Shown in pieces: positions 41,593 through 50,404 of a DNA stretch of 60,154 bases. Source of the DNA: an uncultured Pelagibacteraceae bacterium. Lineage in GTDB: Bacteria; Pseudomonadota; Alphaproteobacteria; Pelagibacterales; AG-422-B15. Location: contig CACNXQ010000002.1 in the NCBI GenBank assembly GCA_902624455.1, positions 1 through 60,154 on the forward strand, given 5' to 3'. Within the stretch, counting starts at the first letter, position 1. Each line of letters opens with the position of its first letter. The position numbers and the translations under genes were made by a program. The notes beneath the pieces were generated by a model. It ran no database searches. It saw nothing but the letters and a program-made list of their open reading frames with translations, and was not told the DNA's origin.

Positions 41593-42522
41593 TTAAGAAA
41601 AATTCATATTTAACTGCTTCTTTTTTTTAAATTCTTTAGGATTATTAATATACTTAATTATATTTTTACAAGTTTCATACACAGGATTGATGGCTACCGA
41701 ATTTCCCAGTTGTTTAAGGGCCTGACTATTTGAAACTGGAAATTTAAAATTATTTGGTAAGCCCATCATTTTTTTACCTTCTTTCGGTGTAATACGTCTT
41801 AATTCACCGTCGACAATGTATCCATCCCAATTACGTCTATCGGTTATAGGTGATCTACCTCCACCGACTCTAAGGGTAAATCCAATTTCTCTCTCACAGT
41901 ATCCACCAAATACATCTGACATATTTTTTTTAAGCTTAATGGGTTTGGGGAACAAGAAGTTACTCATGTCTGTTTTTTCACCTCTAAATCCTACTATGTA
42001 AATTCTTGGTCGATGTTGTGGCAAACCATAATCAGAGGCTTTAATTATACTATAGTTAAAAGAGTAATTTAATTCATTTTCAATTGTATCTTTTATAATT
42101 CTAAAAGTTCTTCCTTTGTCATGATTTTTAAGATGCTTTACGTTTTCAAGAAATATTGCTTTTGGTTTTTTCTTTTTAATGATGTCACGAATAACAAAGA
42201 ACATATTACCACGAGCCTCAAGATTTTCACCAAAACCTCTTTTGTGTCCAGCCTGACTGAATGGTTGACATGGGAAACCAGCACACAATAAATCAAAATT
42301 AGGAATTTCATTTATATTTTGTTCTAAAATATCACTGTTGAATAACTTGTTATCATTTTTAAATAGATGTGGTGATTTATATTTAAAATTTTCAATATAC
42401 GTTAATCTAGCATGCTTATCTATTTCAGAAGCAAAAACACAATGACTATTAAGTTTTTCTAATGCTAGATGAAATCCTCCAATTCCAGCAAATAAATCAA
42501 TAAATTTAATCTTTTTTAGCAT
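41593..42522 (-). CDS. dcm: DNA cytosine-5 methyltransferase
   Basis: A 309-residue C5-methyltransferase that modifies cytosine within a specific DNA sequence. The motifs are in normal order: I (DLFAGIGGF, residues 9-17), IV (P84-C85 in AGFPCQPFSQ), VI (ENV, 126-128), VIII (QHRPR, 169-173) and X (GNSVA, 273-277). The target-recognition stretch between VIII and X is short and includes GGRSPITDRRNWDGY. It begins 8 bp after the stop of the nuclease-helicase gene and precedes the endonuclease. It therefore acts as the protecting partner of the restriction-modification pair. Confidence 0.95.
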   Translation of the reverse strand: MLKKIKFIDLFAGIGGFHLALEKLNSHCVFASEIDKHARLTYIENFKYKSPHLFKNDNKLFNSDILEQNINEIPNFDLLCAGFPCQPFSQAGHKRGFGENLEARGNMFFVIRDIIKKKKPKAIFLENVKHLKNHDKGRTFRIIKDTIENELNYSFNYSIIKASDYGLPQHRPRIYIVGFRGEKTDMSNFLFPKPIKLKKNMSDVFGGYCEREIGFTLRVGGGRSPITDRRNWDGYIVDGELRRITPKEGKKMMGLPNNFKFPVSNSQALKQLGNSVAINPVYETCKNIIKYINNPKEFKKKKQLNMNFS

Positions 42523-42530
42523 ATAGATTT

Positions 42531-45500
42531 TTATAGAGTATTTGCATCAATATAGGTTGCATATTTTTTTAATTTATCAAAATTATTTGCCATTTGTATT
42601 TGTCGAATATTTCTTGCCCTTGATTTGAATAATCCTTTATTCATAACAACGATTGATAAACATTGAGCTCTAGAAATAGCAACATTCAGACGACGATAGT
42701 CAAAAAGAAATTCTATACCTCTTGGCGCTTCTTCAGTGTCTGATGCTGTCATAGACAAGATTGATATTGCAGCTTCTTGTCCCTGAAATTTATCAACAGT
42801 ACCAGTCCTATTTCCTTTAGGCAATTTTTGTGATAATTGATTAACTTGAACATTATAGGGTGCAACAACCAATATGTCTTCTATACAGATTTTTCTAGTT
42901 TTACTATTTTCTGTAATTTCACCAGTCAATAAATTAGCATAGATCTTATCAATAATGTTAATTTCTTCCTCACTATTTTGAGAATTGTCTTCGTGATTAG
43001 TTTCTACTAAAACAATACCCTCACTGGCTGTTAAGTAATTATTTTTAAATGATAGCTTTCGTTCATTGGTGCTTTTATGGCACTTAAGTCTTCCATCATA
43101 AAAGGTGCTTGAAATAAAACCATTAATTTGACTATTTAGTCTTCTAGTTTCTTCTATAAAAATTCCTTTATTTTTCTCAATTGTATTTTTATCACGCAAA
43201 ATATATTGAAGAGCTGATAGTCCACTATCTCCTGGATGCACAATGCTTGATGGTTGTGATAATTGTTGAGGGTCTCCAATCAAAACTAAATTTCTTGCTG
43301 AGATAGATGTTATCACAGCATCAGCAATTGAGAATTGTCCCGCTTCATCAATGAATAAATAATCAAATTCATTTAATAAATCAGGATCTACAAGCTTAAA
43401 TTTAGTACAAGCTAGCAATTGATATTCACCCGAATGAAAAACTAATGGTTGAGTATCATTCTTTCTGTAAGGTCTTTCTTTTTCAATGGCGTCAATGTTA
43501 TCACTCTCGTATTTGCTTCCTTCTGATGCCTTTGAATATATTTTGAGGCCTCTAAATTTAAAATCACTTAATTCATCTATTTTTGAGAGCAATTGATTAA
43601 TCGCTTTGTGGGAATTCGTAGTGATAGCTATTTTCTTCCCTTTTTTTAATAGCTCTAATATTACTTTAGCAGTAGTAAATGTTTTTCCAGTTCCTGGTGG
43701 TCCCTGAATAAACAAATAAGAGTTATCAAGTGAAGCAACTGCCTTATTTACATATTCAATGATATCTATTGAATTAAGATCCTCTAGCAGCTTAAAATTA
43801 TTTTTAAACTTTGGTATTTCTGAGTTTATTAGGGAGTAAGTTGATTTAAATTCTTTTTTATTTATATAGTCGTTAGCAAATTTATATATTGCTGAAACCA
43901 GTTTTCTTATATCAATAGGTCTATCAGAACCCAAATCTAGTGTATCAGGGATTTCTTCAATAGGTCTATTTTTTCCACTTACTATTAATTCAATTTCTCT
44001 TTTTTTAAAATCAACAGATTTAAGTGTAGCAAATGAATTTATTGAGACTGAATTTAAATCCACAACTCTCTTGTCAGTTGCAATTTTAAATTCTTGGTTT
44101 GGGTATTTTAATTTTAACTTTCTATAACCATCATCGTTATATTCATATTTTATTTTTGTACAACCAGCAATTGCATCCATGTCATCAGCTAATTCTTGAA
44201 AATCTTTATCTTTTCGATCAAAAAATAACCACCATTCACTTTTATTTTCTCTTCTATGAAATTCTAACATATCTGCTATTAAAGCATTTGCTGTACTATC
44301 ATTTCTTTTATTTTTTTTAACTTCTTTTTTAGTCAACTCTATTTTTTTTATTTCTTCCGTATTTATTTCTTTAATTTCTGGTTGAACATAATCACTTGAG
44401 TCTGTTGGCTTTATTGAATGTAGCCATTGTAGTAACAAGTAAGTGGAAATACAGTCATCGCGATTATAGTCCTCTATGTCACTTAATATTTCCTTATTTC
44501 CACTATCTTTCCATGCTAAAAACTTTTCTATACTGTCCTCACCAGAAATAACTGATGTGTCTCTTTTATTCATATAGAATATTTCTAAATCTTTTATGGA
44601 ACGACCTGGTTCAGAAGTAATAATAGATTGCTTTACAACTTTGTATAAATCAACGAATTTATTATTCCATAGTAGAAAATCTAATATCTGATTACATGAA
44701 TCATATTTTGTTGCTAATCTTTTTAGTTGTGTTACTTCGTAATGATTATAATGATAGATATTAGAACTTGGATTTTTAGTTAAATGAGAATTTATAAAAT
44801 TCATTGTTTCTTCAAATGCTTTTTTTTCATCTTTTAAATCTGTTGACCAAAATGATCGAAACTTCTGACTTTTACCTTCCAATATTCCAAATAAATATTC
44901 ATGTCCACCATCAGTAGTAGGATCGCCTTCCATATCAAAAAAAAGATCATTGCTGGTGTGATTGGGGAGCTTATTAAAGCCTCTATTTTGCTGTAGGGGA
45001 AAAATTAAATCAACTGAGGGTTTTCCTGTTTGAATTTTATTAAATTGTATCTTTGCCTGTCGTATCAATTTCAATTGAACTTGCTCACTAATACCTGAAA
45101 TTTTTTTTAATTTCATGCGTGAAAGTTCCTCAAGGTCAGATACATGTGTAAGGAGTTTTCTTTTTTGTCTTCTATCGAGATCTACAACATTAATTAAGTC
45201 AAGTTTAGGTGGAACAGTTTCGCAGGGTTTTCCATTATAGCGAGTATTATACTCACATACGTCAATTAATTCCTCTTTTAGTTTACTAATCGAGAATTCT
45301 TCAATTGATTTCGAATAAGTAAGAAGTTCATTTTTAGTATCGGTAAACCTTTCATTAAAATCATCTATTTTAAATATATTCTCAATAAGTTCTTGACCGT
45401 TTATAATAATTATATTTTTTGGTAAAACTTCCTGAACTTCACTAAGAAGAAAACTATACATAAGTAACTGAGATATATTCTCCTGTTTTGGCTCTTTTGA

Positions 45501-45887
45501 CCTCTTCACATCTATAACTTCATAAGAGTAATCGCCAAATTTTGACGGAAAGCTTACTTTTTTAAGAAGATCTGGATACCCCAGAAACTCAGAATTCTCA
45601 AAATACCCTTGATAGATATAATCATATCCCTCCTGCATTGCCTCAATAGTTTTCTTAGATTTATTGGCAACTTTTGCATTACTTATATCTAATATCTTTA
45701 ATTTTTTATTACTTTTAATTTTCTTAAAATATTTTTTCTCTAATTCTATACCTTGTTTCTGAAATTCAACTAATGTTCTTGCAGTATTTTCGATTAAAGT
45801 GTCATCTCCTTTTTTCTTTCTATACTTATTTATTATATGACACTTGCACATTTCAAAGTTAGATAAATCTGTCGCGCTTAATTTCAT
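42531..45887 (-). CDS. RecB/Cas4-type nuclease plus RNase H-like plus SF1 helicase fusion (TM0106-type)
   Basis: An 1118-residue fusion. Residues 1-200 form a RecB/Cas4-like nuclease with D106 (GYPDLL) and D126-x-K128 (VIDVKR). Residues 300-490 form an RNase H-like exonuclease domain (DEDD-type; D318-M-E320 in FFDMEGDP and D473/D477/D478 in DYNRDDC). The C-terminal half is a UPF1/Dna2-like superfamily I helicase with Walker A GPPGTGKT (729-736), DEAG (847-850), GDPQQLSQP and the C-terminal RRLNVAISRAQ. Such TM0106-type proteins occur elsewhere but not as a standard part of restriction-modification. It leads the operon on its transcript, following the two unknown genes. Confidence 0.88.
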   Translation of the reverse strand: MKLSATDLSNFEMCKCHIINKYRKKKGDDTLIENTARTLVEFQKQGIELEKKYFKKIKSNKKLKILDISNAKVANKSKKTIEAMQEGYDYIYQGYFENSEFLGYPDLLKKVSFPSKFGDYSYEVIDVKRSKEPKQENISQLLMYSFLLSEVQEVLPKNIIIINGQELIENIFKIDDFNERFTDTKNELLTYSKSIEEFSISKLKEELIDVCEYNTRYNGKPCETVPPKLDLINVVDLDRRQKRKLLTHVSDLEELSRMKLKKISGISEQVQLKLIRQAKIQFNKIQTGKPSVDLIFPLQQNRGFNKLPNHTSNDLFFDMEGDPTTDGGHEYLFGILEGKSQKFRSFWSTDLKDEKKAFEETMNFINSHLTKNPSSNIYHYNHYEVTQLKRLATKYDSCNQILDFLLWNNKFVDLYKVVKQSIITSEPGRSIKDLEIFYMNKRDTSVISGEDSIEKFLAWKDSGNKEILSDIEDYNRDDCISTYLLLQWLHSIKPTDSSDYVQPEIKEINTEEIKKIELTKKEVKKNKRNDSTANALIADMLEFHRRENKSEWWLFFDRKDKDFQELADDMDAIAGCTKIKYEYNDDGYRKLKLKYPNQEFKIATDKRVVDLNSVSINSFATLKSVDFKKREIELIVSGKNRPIEEIPDTLDLGSDRPIDIRKLVSAIYKFANDYINKKEFKSTYSLINSEIPKFKNNFKLLEDLNSIDIIEYVNKAVASLDNSYLFIQGPPGTGKTFTTAKVILELLKKGKKIAITTNSHKAINQLLSKIDELSDFKFRGLKIYSKASEGSKYESDNIDAIEKERPYRKNDTQPLVFHSGEYQLLACTKFKLVDPDLLNEFDYLFIDEAGQFSIADAVITSISARNLVLIGDPQQLSQPSSIVHPGDSGLSALQYILRDKNTIEKNKGIFIEETRRLNSQINGFISSTFYDGRLKCHKSTNERKLSFKNNYLTASEGIVLVETNHEDNSQNSEEEINIIDKIYANLLTGEITENSKTRKICIEDILVVAPYNVQVNQLSQKLPKGNRTGTVDKFQGQEAAISILSMTASDTEEAPRGIEFLFDYRRLNVAISRAQCLSIVVMNKGLFKSRARNIRQIQMANNFDKLKKYATYIDANTL

Positions 45888-45966
45888 TTATGTTATTTGA
45901 TTATTTAAGAAATAATTTTTTTTCATAATTTACTGAGATTAGAATAATCCTCTCTTAAATAGATTA

Positions 45967-46683
45967 TTATGTCACTGTATTTCTCTGAAGGCTAATGGAA
46001 GTTTTCGATAATGTTGTAACGTAACAACCTTCAATATTTTCTATTACAATTATTTTTTTTTCAGAAATATTACCTGAATCTACTTTATCCTTACTGACGT
46101 TATCAGGAGCTAAGTAAGAATTTATGTAGATTGGGTAATTTTTATTTTTAACAGGCAATAAAAAGCTATCTAGAACGTGATTTTCAGTTTGAATAGATGT
46201 AATTATCTTGTTTTTTTTTGGCAATTTTAATTTTTCTTTAACCAAATTCTCAGGAGATGAACCTATTCTCAAAAAGCCAGAGTTAATTTTTATTTCACCA
46301 ATCAACTGTCTGTAATTAACAGAAGTTTTATTTTCTTTTAAAATATTTTTTTGATGAATAGATATTTTTTTAATGAATTGATCGTTATATAAGAGCTCCA
46401 TAGAACCGCATGAGTCAAAAGCTGCTCGAAAATCCATCACTAAGTCTATAAATATTTTGGATACTTTACCTTTTTTAGTTACATAGAAATGAGTTGCCAT
46501 ATATTGATCAAACCCAGTATTAAAACATACGCCATTTTTTGTTTTTTTTAATTTATATTTTTTTAATTTTTTATTTATGTCTATATTGTCAACGTTAGCA
46601 TCACTTGGTTCATGTGCTGCTATATTGCTGTTACAATAATGACTAATCATAGTCACATGTTTACCAATATTAAATTGACCCAT
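45967..46683 (-). CDS. Unknown protein in the defence cassette (238 residues)
   Basis: A 238-residue soluble protein without signal peptide, with basic patches (KKLKKYKLKKTKNG, KLPKKNKIITS). Its Asp- and Ser-rich loops do not show a motif I can name. It overlaps nothing: its start lies 10 bp after the stop of the 189-residue gene and its stop is 79 bp before the start of the nuclease-helicase, a gap that could hold a promoter for the five-gene operon. I do not recognise the family. Position inside the direct repeats is the reason to connect it to defence. Confidence 0.65.
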   Translation of the reverse strand: MGQFNIGKHVTMISHYCNSNIAAHEPSDANVDNIDINKKLKKYKLKKTKNGVCFNTGFDQYMATHFYVTKKGKVSKIFIDLVMDFRAAFDSCGSMELLYNDQFIKKISIHQKNILKENKTSVNYRQLIGEIKINSGFLRIGSSPENLVKEKLKLPKKNKIITSIQTENHVLDSFLLPVKNKNYPIYINSYLAPDNVSKDKVDSGNISEKKIIVIENIEGCYVTTLSKTSISLQRNTVT

Positions 46684-46693
46684 AACAAATTCT

Positions 46694-47263
46694 TTAATTG
46701 AAATTTACTATACTTGCCTTTTTTTTAAACTCTTCTATTATCTCATTTGATATTGGAACATCACTTATATGAAGAAGTTGAGGTGATTCCTCTATTTCAC
46801 CATTCCCACTCCACATAATGAAATACTTATTATCGGCTTTTGACTCTAATAGGTAGAGATCACTATACTCTCCAAATGAATGATCTTCCATTATTTTAGA
46901 GCAATTGATTTCTGAACATTTATCGATTAATTCAGGAATAATTGTAAAAGGATAATGCCTAAAAGGTACAAAATCAGAATATATTTTACCTTCAGTGTAG
47001 ACCATGCCATCAGACTCATCGTCTAAGTCCCCTATTGTGTATTTATAAAAAATATAATCATCTATGCCCGCTGGACAAAACGACATAACTATATCCCAAC
47101 CAATACTTGTTGTGCTGTCATCCTCAAATATTGGCTTTAAATACTTTTTATTGGATAGAATTGATATCAATTTTTTGTGATCAGTAAATTCTTTAAAATC
47201 CTCGAATAATTTGATTTTTGCCTTTAAAAAATCAAATTGTTCTTCATCAGTTTTTTTTGTCAT
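46694..47263 (-). CDS. Unknown acidic protein, first gene of the defence cassette (189 residues)
   Basis: A 189-residue acidic soluble protein, with a charged N-terminal helix and a Cys-containing middle (FCPAGIDDYIF, SEINCSKIMED) and WSGNGEIEESP. It has no signal peptide or membrane segment. The start codon is 15 bp from the right direct repeat, so it is the first gene on the cassette transcript. The acidic composition and companion position beside a basic partner gene are reminiscent of immunity or SMI1-like proteins, but this is a guess and I do not recognise the family. Confidence 0.65.
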   Translation of the reverse strand: MTKKTDEEQFDFLKAKIKLFEDFKEFTDHKKLISILSNKKYLKPIFEDDSTTSIGWDIVMSFCPAGIDDYIFYKYTIGDLDDESDGMVYTEGKIYSDFVPFRHYPFTIIPELIDKCSEINCSKIMEDHSFGEYSDLYLLESKADNKYFIMWSGNGEIEESPQLLHISDVPISNEIIEEFKKKASIVNFN

Positions 47264-47277
47264 GTTTTACGTTATCA

Positions 47278-47309
47278 TAAAATAAATTATTAACAAACTA
47301 GTCCAAAAC
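47278..47309 (+). repeat. Right direct repeat bounding the defence cassette
   Basis: The second copy of the 32-bp repeat, in the same orientation, 28 of 32 positions matching; the 15-bp core AAACTAGTCCAAAAC (47295-47309) is identical. Outside both copies an 11-bp CTTACAGCAAC occurs (37843-37853 on the left, 47325-47335 on the right), again in direct orientation. No integrase or transposase gene is in the interval, so movement would need functions supplied from elsewhere. Confidence 0.75.
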
Positions 47310-47354
47310 TTGATATAATTTCTGCTTACAGCAACTGATTATAACTAACAGAAG

Positions 47355-47429
47355 ATGACCAAAAGTATCGGTGATGTCCTGTTTGTATTAATTTTATGTA
47401 ATTATATTTACCCATATATGGGAGAATAA
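47355..47429 (+). CDS. Possible 24-residue peptide
   Basis: An ATG-started frame of 24 codons (MTKSIGDVLFVLILCNYIYP and MGE) that is hydrophobic in the middle, with a weak AGAAG upstream. It occupies part of a 197-bp gap between the cassette edge and the next gene. The evidence is only composition and position, so I list it with low confidence. Confidence 0.25.
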   Translation: MTKSIGDVLFVLILCNYIYPYMGE

Positions 47430-47460
47430 CTCCCTTTAACCTAAAGTAATTATTAAATTT

Positions 47461-47805
47461 ATGATTAAGATAGATACTGCACCTGGTGGAATTTTATCAG
47501 CATGTTTCACTTTATTGTATCTTTCCTTAGCTTATATCTTTTTTGATATTACTGAACTTGATAGAGGAAATGCTTGGATTGAATTTTTAACAATTTGTCT
47601 TTGCGGACTCATAGGAACAATTTCAACTCTCATTATTCTTTTTTTTTATCATAAGTTGTTCCCTGACTTAAAATATGATGTAAAGAAATTAATTAAATCA
47701 AAGGAAACTAGTTACCGAACTCTGAGATATATTTGTGTCTTGCTAATCGCTGTAACAGTATACATATATTACAATCTTGGCTTGTTACAGATGCTACTAT
47801 CGTAG
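47461..47805 (+). CDS. Small three-helix membrane protein of unknown function
   Basis: A 114-residue protein with three predicted helices (about 11-30, 40-65 and 88-108) joined by a charged cytoplasmic loop (KYDVKKLIKSKETSYRTL). The first loop after helix 1 holds DITELDRGNAW. I do not recognise a family. It is the first gene beyond the cassette on the plus strand. The 182-bp gap after it contains no gene I can support. Confidence 0.6.
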   Translation: MIKIDTAPGGILSACFTLLYLSLAYIFFDITELDRGNAWIEFLTICLCGLIGTISTLIILFFYHKLFPDLKYDVKKLIKSKETSYRTLRYICVLLIAVTVYIYYNLGLLQMLLS

Positions 47806-47987
47806 TTGAATAGCAATCCTAATAATTATAAGAAATAAAATGAAATGATGTTGGTTGTTTCTAATTAATTCACGTATAGTCAATCACCAAACCTTAACAA
47901 CTGCTTACAATTACTCTCAATTAAAGTAATATTTTCTTGCTACATGTCATTGCGATGTCGTATCATAATTTGAGCTAATTAGGGCAT

Positions 47988-48677
47988 ATGAAAGAATTAA
48001 TGCATAAATCTCATACTTTAAAACAAATTTTTATTCTTATATTTTTTACAATATTAGCAGGCTGTAGAATAGATTTCATTGGTGATCTGTACACATCAGA
48101 TTTAAAAAGTCTGGCTAATGATAATGAAGATAAAAGTTTCTACCTTCCTATGCAAATATCTTTTCAAGTTACAGCCTGTGAAGATCTAGATCAGGTAAAT
48201 AGAATTATATCAACATACTTTACCGAGTACAAAAATACTGGCTGCTCGATGGGTGAGGATTTTATGAGCTATACTAATGCTCAGGTATCAGTGCCAGTAG
48301 TAAATAAATATGAAATTTTTAATAACATGGAAAATAGTTTGATAGGATTTGTATCATATCTCTCAGAAGACAAACAAAAAATTTTTGTTGATGCGATCAT
48401 AAATTCTGATTTTTATGAAAGTTTACAAAATTATGTATATAATGAGTCCTTTACAGATTTATCACTTGCTGAAAGCAATTTATCAGTAAAACTTAATAAT
48501 GATTTAGACATCTCAAAAATTGAGGTTCCTCCTAGCTTTGTAGATAGTCAGCCCATAGTTTTCTCAGAAACTTTTACAATGGAACGAAGAGATTTAATTA
48601 CAATAAAGGTTTCTGATGTTAATACTTTGTTTCTTGAAGAAAATATGTGGACACCAATATTTTCGATGAGCAATTAG
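47988..48677 (+). CDS. Outer-membrane-type lipoprotein of unknown function
   Basis: A 229-residue lipoprotein: a hydrophobic signal ends in the lipobox ILAGC, so the mature protein starts at a lipidated Cys near residue 26. The mature part is acidic, with two further Cys residues (TACEDL and NTGCSMG) that might form a disulfide. The start at 47988 is used because an AGGG lies just upstream; ATG at 48000 (M5) is an alternative. No family is recognised. The following gene is on the opposite strand, convergent. Confidence 0.7.
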   Translation: MKELMHKSHTLKQIFILIFFTILAGCRIDFIGDLYTSDLKSLANDNEDKSFYLPMQISFQVTACEDLDQVNRIISTYFTEYKNTGCSMGEDFMSYTNAQVSVPVVNKYEIFNNMENSLIGFVSYLSEDKQKIFVDAIINSDFYESLQNYVYNESFTDLSLAESNLSVKLNNDLDISKIEVPPSFVDSQPIVFSETFTMERRDLITIKVSDVNTLFLEENMWTPIFSMSN

Positions 48678-48699
48678 TTACGCAATGATATTCAAAAGT

Positions 48700-49476
48700 T
48701 TAGAGAGTTAAAATAATATAAAACATCCATACAGGTATAAATAATATCCAATAACCGTACATCCACATCATTCCAACTATTCCCCCCCAATCATCACTTT
48801 CATAGGACAATTTTCGATCATGGATTGATTTTTTAACTTCTAATTTGATGTTTATGACATTGAATTTAAATTCTTGGCTTTTAATAATTGGGTTAGAGTT
48901 AATTCTTTGTGTAATTGATCTTAAATGTAAGACTTGCCATGGAAGATATAGTGTACCAAAAACTATATTAATGATGATTAGTGAATAATGAGCATTGGAT
49001 ACGTCCAAACTAAGCATAATAATACTTAAGATTGTATTAATAAAAAATATTACAAACCAACCAAGTTCTTCATAAAAGTAAAAACGTTCATATTTCAAAA
49101 GAATTGCTCCCCAGCAAAAAAACTGTGAAATAACCACCTGTATGACCATAATCCATGATATTAGATCAACGAACAAGTACTGATCAGAATTAATGATCCT
49201 GAGAACGTAACTGAACATATAAATATACGTAACTTCGACAACCGTTACTAAAAATCTGGTTACAAACACTGAGGAGAGAATTGAGTCAACAATTACAGAC
49301 TTTGATGCATAGTTGACAGGAAAAAGACATCTAAACGCCGATACTGATATTAGAATAAGTGCAGGTACTACAATAAATAAATCATTACTGATGTTTACAA
49401 ATGTTAGTGACGCCCAGAGTAAGAATAAATTCGAAATTACTCCAACTCTTAGTCCTTGCAGAAAATATCTGTACAT
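48700..49476 (-). CDS. Seven-helix membrane protein of unknown function
   Basis: A 258-residue membrane protein with about six or seven predicted helices and a charged loop near residues 205-230 (KVEVKKSIHDRK-like, then SDDWGG). It starts on the base after the DoxX-family stop, so it is the last gene of the five-gene sugar dehydrogenase operon. I do not recognise a family. A transport, electron-transfer or protein-assembly role is equally possible. Confidence 0.7.
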   Translation of the reverse strand: MYRYFLQGLRVGVISNLFLLWASLTFVNISNDLFIVVPALILISVSAFRCLFPVNYASKSVIVDSILSSVFVTRFLVTVVEVTYIYMFSYVLRIINSDQYLFVDLISWIMVIQVVISQFFCWGAILLKYERFYFYEELGWFVIFFINTILSIIMLSLDVSNAHYSLIIINIVFGTLYLPWQVLHLRSITQRINSNPIIKSQEFKFNVINIKLEVKKSIHDRKLSYESDDWGGIVGMMWMYGYWILFIPVWMFYIILTL

Positions 49477-49869
49477 TTATTGACCTAATTTATACTTTCC
49501 AGGATGAACCGCAGATAAAATTAATAAACCAGCAATGATCCCTGTATTTTTGACAAAGTTTTGCATTTCGTGTCTTTGCTCAAGCCCTTCACTCATGTTC
49601 CAAAAATCATGCATGTAGTAATTAATTATAATAGTCACTAATGCTAGGACGAAAGCTGAAATTTTTGAATACTTGCCTAAAATAATACCTACCCCGCAGA
49701 CAAACTGAATTATAATAGTGATTATCAGTGCATATTGAGTGTAAGGCACCTCATGTTCAATCATATAATTGAACATCATTTCATAATTGAATATTTTAAA
49801 AACAGCTCCAAAAATAAGGAAATATACTCCAAGTATAATTCTACCAATTAATAAATTAATATCACTCAA
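49477..49869 (-). CDS. DoxX family membrane protein
   Basis: A 130-residue four-helix membrane protein of the DoxX family. The pattern LLIGRIILGVYFLIFGAVFK at residues 5-24, the R-I-x-L-G-x-x-F-x-x-x-G signature, and AFVLALVTIIINYYMHDFWN are typical. DoxX proteins are associated with thiosulfate:quinone oxidoreductases in archaea, and with oxidative-stress complexes in actinobacteria. Here the neighbours are a PQQ-type sugar dehydrogenase and unknown membrane proteins, so it may take part in quinone-linked electron transfer. That is an inference. Confidence 0.85.
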   Translation of the reverse strand: MSDINLLIGRIILGVYFLIFGAVFKIFNYEMMFNYMIEHEVPYTQYALIITIIIQFVCGVGIILGKYSKISAFVLALVTIIINYYMHDFWNMSEGLEQRHEMQNFVKNTGIIAGLLILSAVHPGKYKLGQ

Positions 49870-49870
49870 T

Positions 49871-50404
49871 TTAATCGTTCCAATTCATAAACTGTTCACA
49901 TTCTTTAGGAGGTTCATTGAAGAAACTGAAACCTTCTTTCCATATGTACTCTGCATTTAAGCAGCATTCTAACATTAATTTACTTACGTTATGATGATCA
50001 TAACAAAATTTCTCCAAGGGTAATCTTTGTATGTGATTATATGTTTCTATTCCAAATATAATAATTGATGAACATATTAAAAAAAGAAAACCAATAAAAA
50101 TGACAGATTTTCTATGTGAAAAAATAAGCTTTTCAAAAAAGTAAAAATATAAAATAGGTAAAACTAAAAATAAGACTATTAAGATATAATTTGCATAATT
50201 TGGTATCAAATACTGAATATTGACTTCATTATTTTGATAATAATCATAGAAAGGTATGTAGGTAATAAATGCTGCAAGGAACAACCATATTAAAAGGCTA
50301 AGATTTTTTGTATTAATAAAAGAATTTAAGTTTGTTAATCGCAATGAATATATGGGTAACCCAAAATAGAGAATTATTTTTATAAACAGATAAATGTAAA
50401 ACAT
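49871..50404 (-). CDS. Membrane protein with C-terminal Cys-rich tail
   Basis: A 177-residue protein with four predicted helices followed by an extended C-terminal segment that contains five Cys residues (EKFCYDHHNVSKLMLECCLN, ECEQF) and two His, possibly a metal- or haem-linked site or disulfides. I do not recognise a family. Its start shares a base with the sugar dehydrogenase stop at 50404, and it ends 1 bp from the DoxX start, so it is in the same operon. Confidence 0.7.
   Translation of the reverse strand: MFYIYLFIKIILYFGLPIYSLRLTNLNSFINTKNLSLLIWLFLAAFITYIPFYDYYQNNEVNIQYLIPNYANYILIVLFLVLPILYFYFFEKLIFSHRKSVIFIGFLFLICSSIIIFGIETYNHIQRLPLEKFCYDHHNVSKLMLECCLNAEYIWKEGFSFFNEPPKECEQFMNWND

Noticed and set aside
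37926-45887. DISARM, BREX or a type I restriction system
   Set aside because: The operon lacks DrmA/DrmB, PglX/BrxC or HsdS/HsdR; only a C5-methyltransferase is shared with DISARM.
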